From an uncultured Chlamydiae bacterium (lineage in GTDB: Bacteria > Chlamydiota > Chlamydiia > Chlamydiales > CALBHK01): a DNA stretch of 5,632 nt. The position numbers were made by a program, and so were the translations under genes. Where the stretch lies: positions 1 through 5,632 of the forward strand of contig CALBHK010000208.1 in the NCBI GenBank assembly GCA_937894565.1, read 5' to 3'. Positions 1 through 4,182 of the stretch are shown here, in pieces; position 1 is the first letter of the stretch; every line of letters begins with the position of its first letter. The notes beneath the pieces were generated by a model. That model was given only the letters and a program-made list of their open reading frames with translations. It was not told where the DNA came from and ran no database searches.

Positions 1-594
1 TTACGCGCCAGCGTGTGCGAATTGATTGGAGATGGAGAAATAGCCGCGCTTCTGTTCGTCGTGCCACAGCTTGACTGGTGGCTGCTGCGCTTTCGCCAGG
101 GCGACGCCCTCGGCGAACAATTGCGCGTCTATCGGGTTGCTCTGACTTTGCGCAAGCATGTCGCGCAATGCGCCAAGCATCCCCATGCCTTTTGCGCTGT
201 GCACCTTTGCGTGGTCTTCGTCGATATTGATTTCAACGCCTTGCTCATCGGCAACGCGTTGAATGAGTTCCAGAACCGGGAAGAGATTCGCTTCGTGGGC
301 GCCAAACTTTCTGGCAAACCCACTGTTTTGCCGTGGCTCAAAGCTGGCGACGATGTTGCCGTTGTGACGGTCGTAGATCGCCACGTGCAGTTGACCGGGC
401 TTGATAGTCTCACAGGCTGTTACATAGAAGCGGGCGATCGTGCCAGCCTTCACGCCTGCCAGGTAGAGTTTGTCGGCGACTGGGTCGTCGCTGGGTTGGA
501 AGGTGTGGTCGGGATGATTAAAGGGGTTGCTTCGGCGCGGGTCGTTCTTTAGGTAAACTTGAACGACCACACCGAGTGTGGTAGAATTGCGCAT
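1..594 (-). CDS. Hypothetical protein, 197 aa, complete
   Basis: I do not recognise this family and assign no function. The protein starts MRNSTTLGVVVQVYLK, apparently a beta-strand. Residues 20-41 are rich in Pro, Asp and His. Residues 64-83 look beta-rich, with a KPGQLHVAIYDRHNG stretch, and residues 100-170 look largely helical. There is one Cys (61), and I see no signal peptide, membrane segment or catalytic signature. The start at 594 is preferred over an in-frame ATG at 645 because AAGGAG lies 7 nt upstream, while the earlier ATG falls inside a leader hairpin and lacks a ribosome site. The TAA stop is at 1-3. A near-consensus promoter lies about 100 bp upstream, so the gene is probably its own transcription unit and possibly co-regulated with the RHH gene at 1981. 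A short stem-loop, ACCACAC/GTGTGGT (566-582), lies in its first codons. Sure that it is a gene, unsure of its role. Confidence 0.85.
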   Translation of the reverse strand: MRNSTTLGVVVQVYLKNDPRRSNPFNHPDHTFQPSDDPVADKLYLAGVKAGTIARFYVTACETIKPGQLHVAIYDRHNGNIVASFEPRQNSGFARKFGAHEANLFPVLELIQRVADEQGVEINIDEDHAKVHSAKGMGMLGALRDMLAQSQSNPIDAQLFAEGVALAKAQQPPVKLWHDEQKRGYFSISNQFAHAGA

Positions 595-623
595 GGTAAC
601 TCTCCTTGCGAGATTATCGCTAT

Positions 624-670
624 GGCATCTGGCGCAACTTTCCATGGGAACGCCAGGTGCCTCTTTTTTT
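624..670 (+). terminator. Hairpin plus T-run (plus-strand terminator-like), also the leader of the 197-aa gene
   Basis: GGCATCTGGCG (624-634) pairs with CGCCAGGTGCC (651-661), with an inner TTCC/GGAA stem in the loop, followed by TCTTTTTTT. The only non-Watson-Crick pair is U-G if the RNA is plus-strand and C-A if minus-strand. With the T-run, this points to a plus-strand intrinsic terminator. No plus-strand gene precedes it here, so it may stop transcription antisense to the 197-aa gene. On the minus strand the same bases lie in that gene's 5' leader, just upstream of its ribosome site, where they could affect translation or mRNA stability. Confidence 0.55.
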
Positions 671-686
671 ACAACCTACGCTTATG

Positions 687-715
687 ATTTTACCACACTA
701 TCAATATCGTGTCAA
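687..715 (-). promoter_or_regulatory. Sigma70-type promoter of the 197-aa gene
   Basis: On the minus strand, TTGACA (715-710) is followed by a 17-bp spacer and TAAAAT (692-687), so transcription would begin near 680 and give a leader of about 85 nt. The DNA upstream (716-762) is very AT-rich and could act as an UP element. The promoter carries AGTATTGACAC-N10-GTGTG, which recurs at the same spacing in the RHH gene promoter. ACAC-N10-GTGT is a dyad that would place a regulator across the spacer. Confidence 0.8.
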
Positions 716-765
716 TACTCTAAGTATGATTAATATATTACTTTTGATATTTACTATTAAAACCC

Positions 766-807
766 AGTTATTTCAAATGCGAAAACGTTTTCGTATTTGA
801 AATAACT
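766..807. repeat. 42-bp near-perfect palindrome
   Basis: Two 21-bp arms meet with no loop at 786/787, starting AGTTATTTCAAAT and centred on GAAAACGTTTTC. Only the pair 779/794 departs from symmetry (G opposite T, a wobble in plus-strand RNA). The central AAAACGTTTT with a CG axis resembles operators of LacI-family regulators, although none is encoded here. It lies about 50 bp upstream of the -35 box at 710-715 and past the terminator of the 262-aa gene, so a protein-binding site or cruciform is more likely than a second terminator. No T-run follows on either strand. Confidence 0.85.
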
Positions 808-816
808 ATTCGCTGG

Positions 817-854
817 AAACGAAAAGGGCGACCACCTGAATAGTGGTCGCCCTT
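817..854 (-). terminator. Rho-independent terminator of the 262-aa gene
   Basis: A perfect 12-bp stem, AAGGGCGACCAC (824-835) with GTGGTCGCCCTT (843-854), has a 7-nt loop. Read on the minus strand it is followed by TTTTCGTTT. It begins 49 nt past the stop codon at 903-905. The plus-strand side lacks a good T-run. Confidence 0.85.
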
Positions 855-902
855 CGGTACAATACGAATCTTAAAAAGTTAAAATGCTTTACGCTGTAGC
901 AA

Positions 903-1691
903 TTATTTGTCTGGCTGAGGAGTGACCAGCCAGACTCGTCCATCGCATAACTCTGGCGTGGGTGTTAACATCGCTTCCTTCGCTATGTCTCGCAGTACGT
1001 CCGATGTGCCGTAGTGGATACTTGCCTCGTAGTAGCTAAAATTTAACCTCTCGACCATCTCGTAATCATCGCACCGGGCACGCTTGCCCTCGATCTCGCT
1101 TAAATACGTCAACTCTGGCGGCTGGGGTAGTTTGTTGTTTTCGTTCTTCAACCAGACGAAGAAGTCCTGCAATAAAAAAGGTGCCGATGCGTCCATTTTA
1201 TAGGCAAGCAGAAAACGGTACGCCTTTTGCAACTGGGCGCTGACCTCTATCAGCCCAGTGCCTGCTGAGTCTTCCTTCATAAATGCCAGGAACATAGCAA
1301 CAGCTTCGTCGTAGCCGGTCGCCAGCTCGCTCTGAACAAGCTTCCCGCAATCATCCACGGTCAATGCCTTCATTTCCCGCGCCGCTCTTTGCATATCCGC
1401 CACAATTGGCGACAGCGCGATTCTTGATGTGCCAGAGGCGAGTGCAAAGCTATCCTCAAAGATGCCATTGATGCGGCTGGCATCTTTGAGGAACTGGTCA
1501 CGCGCCACGGTCGTGCAACCCTCTGCCCGCTTGCGCACAAAGTCTAAGGATGACGTCGGCTCGGCTGCGATGTTGAGCAGTGGGATACTGGCGAGCTTGC
1601 CATTGCTCTGAGCGAAAAAGGCGACGGCAGTGATAAGAATTAAAATGACTATCACGGCAGGAAATAAAAATCGATTCTTTTGACGGATCAT
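903..1691 (-). CDS. Hypothetical membrane-anchored protein, 262 aa
   Basis: Family not recognised. The N-terminus MIRQKNRF is positively charged and is followed by a hydrophobic helix at about residues 9-27. This is a signal-anchor, or possibly an uncleaved signal peptide, placing residues 30-262 outside the membrane. That part looks mainly alpha-helical and has four Cys (59, 115, 207, 249), an even number that could form two disulfides. There are long amphipathic helices around 52-110 and 125-165, and the C-terminus has short Pro-rich turns. I see no lipobox, enzymatic motif or repeat. The start at 1691 is supported by AAGGAG 9 nt upstream. The gene is followed by a strong terminator and is probably transcribed alone, divergently from the RHH gene. 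Possible roles are a phage moron, a superinfection-exclusion-type envelope protein or a host protein; the sequence does not decide. Confidence 0.85.
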   Translation of the reverse strand: MIRQKNRFLFPAVIVILILITAVAFFAQSNGKLASIPLLNIAAEPTSSLDFVRKRAEGCTTVARDQFLKDASRINGIFEDSFALASGTSRIALSPIVADMQRAAREMKALTVDDCGKLVQSELATGYDEAVAMFLAFMKEDSAGTGLIEVSAQLQKAYRFLLAYKMDASAPFLLQDFFVWLKNENNKLPQPPELTYLSEIEGKRARCDDYEMVERLNFSYYEASIHYGTSDVLRDIAKEAMLTPTPELCDGRVWLVTPQPDK

Positions 1692-1742
1692 AATGGGGCG
1701 CTCCTTTGGCGATTTGGGCTGTGGCGAGTGGGGTTCAGTAAC

Positions 1743-1805
1743 TTAACATTTCTTGGCAAGATTAACATACCTAAAAACGTCAAGAAACTGACATTTGACG
1801 TATGT
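1743..1805. repeat. Cluster of inverted and direct repeats upstream of the 262-aa gene
   Basis: ACGTCAA (1777-1783) and TTGACGT (1795-1801) form a perfect inverted repeat with an 11-bp spacer, nested within ACATAC (1765-1770) and GTATGT (1800-1805). TTAACAT occurs twice (1743-1749, 1762-1768), on either side of the odd palindrome TCTTGGCAAGA (1751-1761). The position between the divergent 262-aa and RHH genes fits an operator cluster. No matching regulator is evident other than the RHH protein. Confidence 0.5.
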
Positions 1806-1828
1806 AAATTATGCCGATTCGCGCGAGA

Positions 1829-1856
1829 ATAGTATATAGAGCACTGCGCACTGCAA
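1829..1856 (-). promoter_or_regulatory. Weak candidate promoter of the 262-aa gene
   Basis: On the minus strand, TTGCAG (1856-1851) with a 16-bp spacer precedes TACTAT (1834-1829). This would start a leader of roughly 130 nt that passes through the repeat cluster at 1743-1805. No better pair of boxes was found in the intergenic region. Confidence 0.3.
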
Positions 1857-1914
1857 ATCATCTAAAAGAATGCCTCAAAAAGCTAGAAAGCATCAATAAA
1901 TCATACTGGCAGTA

Positions 1915-1943
1915 TTGACACTGTTGGTTATGTGTGCTATCCT
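1915..1943 (+). promoter_or_regulatory. Sigma70-type promoter of the RHH gene
   Basis: TTGACA (1915-1920), a 17-bp spacer and TATCCT (1938-1943) predict a start near 1950 and a leader of about 30 nt. AGTATTGACAC (1911-1921), 10 bp, then GTGTG (1932-1936) matches the promoter of the 197-aa gene base for base in those blocks and in their spacing. Confidence 0.75.
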
Positions 1944-1953
1944 GATTGCATAG

Positions 1954-1963
1954 TCAAATTTGA
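1954..1963. repeat. 10-bp palindrome in the RHH gene leader
   Basis: TCAAATTTGA is a perfect palindrome just downstream of the predicted transcription start and 4 bp before the ribosome site AAGGAG. It could be an autoregulatory operator. It is short and AT-rich, so chance is a real alternative. Confidence 0.35.
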
Positions 1964-1980
1964 ACAAAAGGAGCATAGTG

Positions 1981-2199
1981 ATGTCTACGGAGAATACTTC
2001 TTCGCCCGCCCCCAATACACTGCTACAAGTCCGCATCAAGCCAGAGGATAAGCGGATGATCGAGGACGTCGCTGCGATGTACGGACTTGACGTCCGGCAA
2101 TTCGTTGTGTTGGCGACTCAGTACATGGAACAGGTGAAACCGACGTTGGAAATTTCTCCAGCGGGAAAAGGTTTCGCCCCGACGCTGCAAGCGGCGTAA
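1981..2199 (+). CDS. Ribbon-helix-helix DNA-binding protein, 72 aa
   Basis: A small putative transcription regulator. After a Ser/Thr/Pro-rich tail (1-13), LLQVRIK (14-20) fits the DNA-contacting beta-strand. PEDKRMIEDVAAMY (21-34) fits helix A, G35 the turn, and DVRQFVVLATQYMEQV (37-52) helix B, followed by a 20-residue tail. The PEDKRMIEDVA...F(V)V pattern resembles DUF1778/TacA-like antitoxins and related RHH regulators, which bind DNA as dimers. ATG 1981 is chosen because AAGGAG (1968-1973) lies 7 nt upstream; the in-frame TTG at 1960 precedes the ribosome site and GTG 1978 is too close to it. No acetyltransferase toxin or other partner follows. By its position beside att it could control the 197-aa gene or integration. 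Fold likely, target unknown. Confidence 0.85.
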   Translation: MSTENTSSPAPNTLLQVRIKPEDKRMIEDVAAMYGLDVRQFVVLATQYMEQVKPTLEISPAGKGFAPTLQAA

Positions 2200-2220
2200 A
2201 TGTCCAGGATGGTCGGGGCT

Positions 2221-2255
2221 AAAAAAAAGAAAAGCCCACTGCTTGAACAGTGAGC
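2221..2255 (-). terminator. Rho-independent terminator for minus-strand transcripts
   Basis: GCCCACTG (2234-2241) and CAGTGAGC (2248-2255) form an 8-bp stem with a 6-nt loop. Read on the minus strand the stem is followed by TTTTCTTTTTTTT, a strong U-tract, and its one imperfect pair is G-U on that strand. It would end RNA coming from the integrase and att side. It lies only 22 nt past the RHH stop, so it may also work weakly for that gene, but the plus-strand T-run is poor. Confidence 0.8.
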
Positions 2256-2279
2256 CTCCCCTTTAACCCCGATGGGTTC

Positions 2280-2350
2280 AGTCACTCTTTAGCCAACCAT
2301 CAACAATTGTCAGATGACAGATCGTTGATGATGCAATACAATGAGTGACT
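2280..2350 (-). repeat. Compound stem-loop
   Basis: The outer arms AGTCACTC (2280-2287) and GAGTGACT (2343-2350) pair perfectly. They enclose an inner hairpin at 2298-2330, CATCAACAAT against ATCGTTGATG, continued by TGTC/GACA with one bulged base. The single mismatch of the inner stem (2305/2323) becomes U-G on the minus strand. The right arm lies within an 11-bp odd palindrome, TGAGTGACTCA (2342-2352). It may be an RNA structure or a protein site. Confidence 0.5.
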
Positions 2351-2356
2351 CATATA

Positions 2357-2399
2357 TGATTAACAATCTCTCAACTTAGCGGTAGGAAGATTGTCAATC
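2357..2399. repeat. Candidate integrase arm sites, left flank
   Basis: GATTAACAATCT (2358-2369) and AGATTGTCAATC (2388-2399) are inverted copies matching at 11 of 12 positions. A direct copy, TGATTAACAAATCTC, lies on the other side of the tRNA core at 2664-2678 with one extra A. Repeats of about 10-13 bp on both flanks of a core are the usual layout of arm-type binding sites of lambda-like integrases. The pair can also fold as a hairpin, fully paired with one G-U in minus-strand RNA. Confidence 0.5.
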
Positions 2400-2556
2400 G
2401 CCTAACACGCATGACGCGTGGTTGGTTACTATTAAGACTTCGTAGTGACCACGTAATCAGCCACTCTTCACCGATATCACCATTTCATCATACGCTTCGC
2501 ACATTAAAAACAGTCTTAATCCCCTTGCGAGGATTGGGCGGCAAAACGTTTACGTT

Positions 2557-2600
2557 TTGGTATGGAGACGATTGTGGTTTGGCGCACGTCCCCATACCAA
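2557..2600 (-). repeat. 13-bp inverted repeat beside the tRNA fragment
   Basis: TTGGTATGGAGAC (2557-2569) and GTCCCCATACCAA (2588-2600) form a 13-bp stem with an 18-nt loop. The one imperfect pair (2566/2590 region) is A-C on the plus strand but U-G on the minus strand, favouring a minus-strand RNA hairpin. It begins 8 bp past the encoded CCA end of the tRNA fragment. No U-run follows it, so it is not a standard terminator; a processing or stability element downstream of int is possible. Confidence 0.6.
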
Positions 2601-2608
2601 TGGTGGGC

Positions 2609-2656
2609 TGGTGCTTCACCAGGGACTTGAACCCTGAACCCGCTGATTAAGAGTCA
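2609..2656 (-). other. tRNA-Lys(CUU) 3' fragment, probable att core
   Basis: On the minus strand this reads as the 3' part of a tRNA. It has three bases of the anticodon 5' stem (TGA), a seven-base loop with anticodon CTT, the 3' stem TCAGC and a five-base variable loop. A perfect T-stem/loop (CAGGG, TTCAAGT, CCCTG), the acceptor strand GTGAAGC, A73 and encoded CCA follow. The identity breaks at 2657, where the anticodon stem no longer pairs. No D-arm or 5' acceptor strand follows, so it is not a working tRNA gene. Tyrosine integrases commonly use tRNA 3' halves as crossover sites, and the core lies about 60 bp past the integrase stop. Expected partner: a host tRNA-Lys(CUU) gene whose 5' strand is GCTTCAC. 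Confidence 0.85.
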
Positions 2657-2663
2657 CGTATTT

Positions 2664-2678
2664 TGATTAACAAATCTC
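2664..2678 (+). repeat. Candidate integrase arm site, right flank
   Basis: TGATTAACAAATCTC repeats TGATTAACAATCTC (2357-2370) with one inserted A, 307 bp away across the tRNA core. It lies directly next to the other direct repeat at 2678-2712. Confidence 0.5.
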
Positions 2679-2712
2679 AAAGCGCCTGACTTTTTATTCC
2701 AAAGCGCATGAC
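2678..2712 (+). repeat. Tandem 13-bp direct repeats next to the integrase stop
   Basis: CAAAGCGCCTGAC (2678-2690) and CAAAGCGCATGAC (2700-2712) differ at one base and start 22 bp apart, close to two helical turns, so proteins bound there would sit on one face. The 9-mer CGCATGACG of the second copy recurs at 2408-2416 on the far side of the core. They are candidate arm-type or excisionase sites. Confidence 0.6.
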
Positions 2713-2718
2713 GAAAAA

Positions 2719-3636
2719 TCATGTGCTCTGATTCTTCTGGTTCTTCGTCGCGTTATCATACTCCCGCCGCAAGCCACTTGAAACCCACTTTGCATATTTC
2801 GCCGCAGTAAACGAAACCGACGTGTGCCCCATCGCACTACTTACAGCACTGAGCGCCATTCCGTTGTTCAAGCGTTCAATTGCGTAAAGGTGCCTGATCG
2901 AGTGCGGATTGATTTTCTGGATGCCAGCATCCACGCATCGGCGCTCAAGCATTTGGCGCACACCGTTGGGCAACAACCCTACTGAGTAATACGATTTTTT
3001 GCCCCCAGCCGATAACAGCAACTTTTCGCAGGTGGTCGCTGGTCGATTCATCAGATACTCAAGATAAGCGGTTTTGAAATCCTCGCCAAAGGGACACAGC
3101 CGATCCTTTCCACCCTTGCCATCCCTTACCAGGACAAAGCCCGCAACCAAGTCTACGTCGTTCAGGGTCAGATTACACGCCTCATTGATACGCACCCCAG
3201 TTGACCAAAGCAAGCGAACGATAAACTTGTCACGGATATCGGCAAACGAAGCCGAGCCAATGAACATCAACAGCTTTTTCAGGTGGTTAGGGTCCGCAAC
3301 TCGCGGCTTGTGTTTTGCCACCTTTGGAGCGTCGATGTAATCCACCAGGTTGTCAAATGTCTGTCGCTTGCGGTGAGATCGCTTTTCGTACCAGCGCATA
3401 AAAGCGCGGATGGCTCGAAAGCGCGCATGAAGCGTCGATTCAGATATGTTGGTCTTTTGTTGCGCTATAAGAAAGGCTTCTATCGTGTCGGGGTCGTCAG
3501 CCGGTAGCCCGCATTCATCCACATAACGCGAAAAAGAGGAAAGCTGCTGGGCGTACCAATTGACAGTACTCGCAGACAAATGTTTCGCCCGCCGATTTTC
3601 GAGGAACAGGTCAATCTCCTGGGATATTTTATTCAT
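2719..3636 (-). CDS. Tyrosine recombinase / phage integrase, 305 aa
   Basis: A site-specific recombinase for integration and excision of the element. The N-terminal SAM-like core-binding domain is at about 3-100 (FLENRRAKHLSASTVNWYAQQL, RFRAIRAFMRWY) and the catalytic domain at about 112-290. Catalytic residues visible are Arg149 (STGVRINEACNL), Lys177 in the GKGGKDR beta-hairpin, His245 and Arg248 (NPHSIRHLYA), His271 (MGHTSVS) and the nucleophile Tyr281 (AKYAKW), so it appears intact. The length fits XerC/D-like enzymes, and there is no long N-terminal arm-binding domain of the lambda type. ATG 3636 is chosen, with AGGTGG just upstream; the TTG at 3678 would add 14 residues without a good ribosome site. 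Its 3' end points at the tRNA-Lys fragment about 60 bp away, the usual int-att arrangement. The early operon starts divergently on its other side. Confidence 0.95.
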   Translation of the reverse strand: MNKISQEIDLFLENRRAKHLSASTVNWYAQQLSSFSRYVDECGLPADDPDTIEAFLIAQQKTNISESTLHARFRAIRAFMRWYEKRSHRKRQTFDNLVDYIDAPKVAKHKPRVADPNHLKKLLMFIGSASFADIRDKFIVRLLWSTGVRINEACNLTLNDVDLVAGFVLVRDGKGGKDRLCPFGEDFKTAYLEYLMNRPATTCEKLLLSAGGKKSYYSVGLLPNGVRQMLERRCVDAGIQKINPHSIRHLYAIERLNNGMALSAVSSAMGHTSVSFTAAKYAKWVSSGLRREYDNATKNQKNQST

Positions 3637-3687
3637 AGGCCACCTATGGACTAGCCAAGGCGACGCAAAACGCGCCAAACCGAATCT

Positions 3688-3715
3688 AGTCTACGACAAA
3701 AGTATTAAATTGCAA
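3688..3715 (-). promoter_or_regulatory. Weak candidate integrase promoter
   Basis: On the minus strand, TTGCAA (3715-3710), a 16-bp spacer and TAGACT (3693-3688) would give a leader of about 45 nt before ATG 3636. The match is modest and rests only on position and partial consensus. Confidence 0.35.
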
Positions 3716-3765
3716 ATAAAGATTAGTGGATGATTGTTCAGCAGCAGCGAAGGAGCGATGTGAGC

Positions 3766-3849
3766 ATGGCGGGGGACGTGGAGTGCCGCCAGAGGCTAGC
3801 TGGTGAAATGATATCAGAAAAGGTAAGAGTGCGATACGGACAAATATAG
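3766..3849 (+). CDS. Possible 27-aa peptide, doubtful
   Basis: A short frame (MAGDVECRQRLAGEMISEKV...) has AAGGAG (3750-3755) 10 nt before its ATG, and an alternative GTG at 3760 lies 4 nt after that site. It reads in the direction of the early operon, 60 bp before the next gene. No family is recognisable at this length. It may be a leader peptide or chance; the purine-rich ribosome site is the only positive evidence. Confidence 0.25.
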   Translation: MAGDVECRQRLAGEMISEKVRVRYGQI

Positions 3850-3859
3850 AGTATTTACT

Positions 3860-3883
3860 TTCGACTACCGACAGGTAGCCGAA
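3860..3883. repeat. Hairpin upstream of the early operon
   Basis: TTCGACTACC (3860-3869) and GGTAGCCGAA (3874-3883) form a 10-bp stem with a GACA loop. The only mismatch (A-C) becomes G-U on the minus strand. It sits between the integrase and the early genes, 15 bp before the ribosome site AGGAGG of the 86-aa gene, so it could be an operator or a leader hairpin. No T-run follows it on either strand, so a terminator is unlikely. Confidence 0.5.
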
Positions 3884-3909
3884 TAATGAATTTCAAATAG
3901 GAGGATAAT

Positions 3910-4170
3910 ATGGCATCTCAAGTATTTCAAGTGCTGAAAACACAATACTGGATCGGCGAAAGTGCCGAAGTAGTCGCCGCCAAAGTGGCGAAGGGTCTCA
4001 ATGTGGACGCATTAGTAGTTCTATCCTCAACGCGCCCACTCGAAGACGAAGAGCTTGAGCGGAGACACTTTCCGCTTGATGACGAAAAGGTGACATTCGC
4101 GGAAGCACTGCCATGGATTGATCCTTCTGAGATGCCGTGCCTGTTTGGAATTAGCTACAGCAATGATTGA
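3910..4170 (+). CDS. Hypothetical early protein, 86 aa
   Basis: An unrecognised small acidic protein. The N-terminal half (MASQVFQVLKTQYWIGESAE...VAKGLNVDALVVLSS) looks alpha/beta. The C-terminal half is rich in Asp and Glu (PLEDEELERRHFPLDDEKV) and ends PSEMPCLFGISYSND. There is no membrane segment, zinc site or helix-turn-helix that I can see. A textbook ribosome site, AGGAGG (3899-3904), lies 5 nt before the ATG, predicting high expression. The stop is 12 nt before the start of the replication gene, whose ribosome site overlaps this stop, so the two are probably co-transcribed and translationally coupled. Its place at the head of a replication operon suggests an early regulatory or replication-accessory role, which is inference only. 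Confidence 0.85.
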   Translation: MASQVFQVLKTQYWIGESAEVVAAKVAKGLNVDALVVLSSTRPLEDEELERRHFPLDDEKVTFAEALPWIDPSEMPCLFGISYSND

Positions 4171-4182
4171 GGTGTGAAGACG

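Larger units (their letters stand above)
2200..2718. other. Gene-free attachment region
   Basis: There is no convincing gene in these 519 bp. A plus-strand open frame at 2411-2650 only reads through the tRNA fragment backwards. The region holds the terminator above, hairpins between 2260 and 2600, the tRNA-Lys fragment at 2609-2656 and repeat families on both sides of it. Smaller hairpins not listed separately are AACCC/GGGTT (2265-2278), CACGC/GCGTG (2406-2420), GGTTACTA/TAGTGACC (2424-2450) and CAAAACG/CGTTTTG (2542-2559). The whole is consistent with an attP site plus a structured untranslated RNA downstream of the integrase. Confidence 0.65.

Noticed and set aside
13..552. Long plus-strand open frame of 179 codons
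   Set aside because: It is antisense to the 197-aa gene, which has a ribosome site and a near-consensus promoter. The plus frame has neither.
1960..1980. Upstream TTG start of the RHH protein
   Set aside because: It would translate the AAGGAG ribosome site itself and adds non-domain residues.
2514..2548. A CRISPR-repeat-like unit (AATCC...GGATT hairpin in TTAATCCCCTTGCGAGGATT)
   Set aside because: It resembles some CRISPR repeats, but only one copy is present, with no spacers and no cas gene.
2411..2650. Plus-strand open frame of 79 codons over the att region
   Set aside because: Its end (WCFTRDLNPEP) is the reverse reading of a tRNA, a known source of false proteins. It also spans the repeats and has no ribosome site.
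2609..2656. A functional tRNA gene
   Set aside because: There is no D-arm or 5' acceptor strand, and the outer anticodon-stem pairs fail beyond 2656.
3637..3678. N-terminal extension of the integrase from a TTG at 3678
   Set aside because: It has no ribosome site, and the family domain begins naturally at ATG 3636, which has a ribosome site.
4174..4182. GTG start of the replication gene
   Set aside because: The GTG lies within the GAGGTG ribosome site that best serves ATG 4183.
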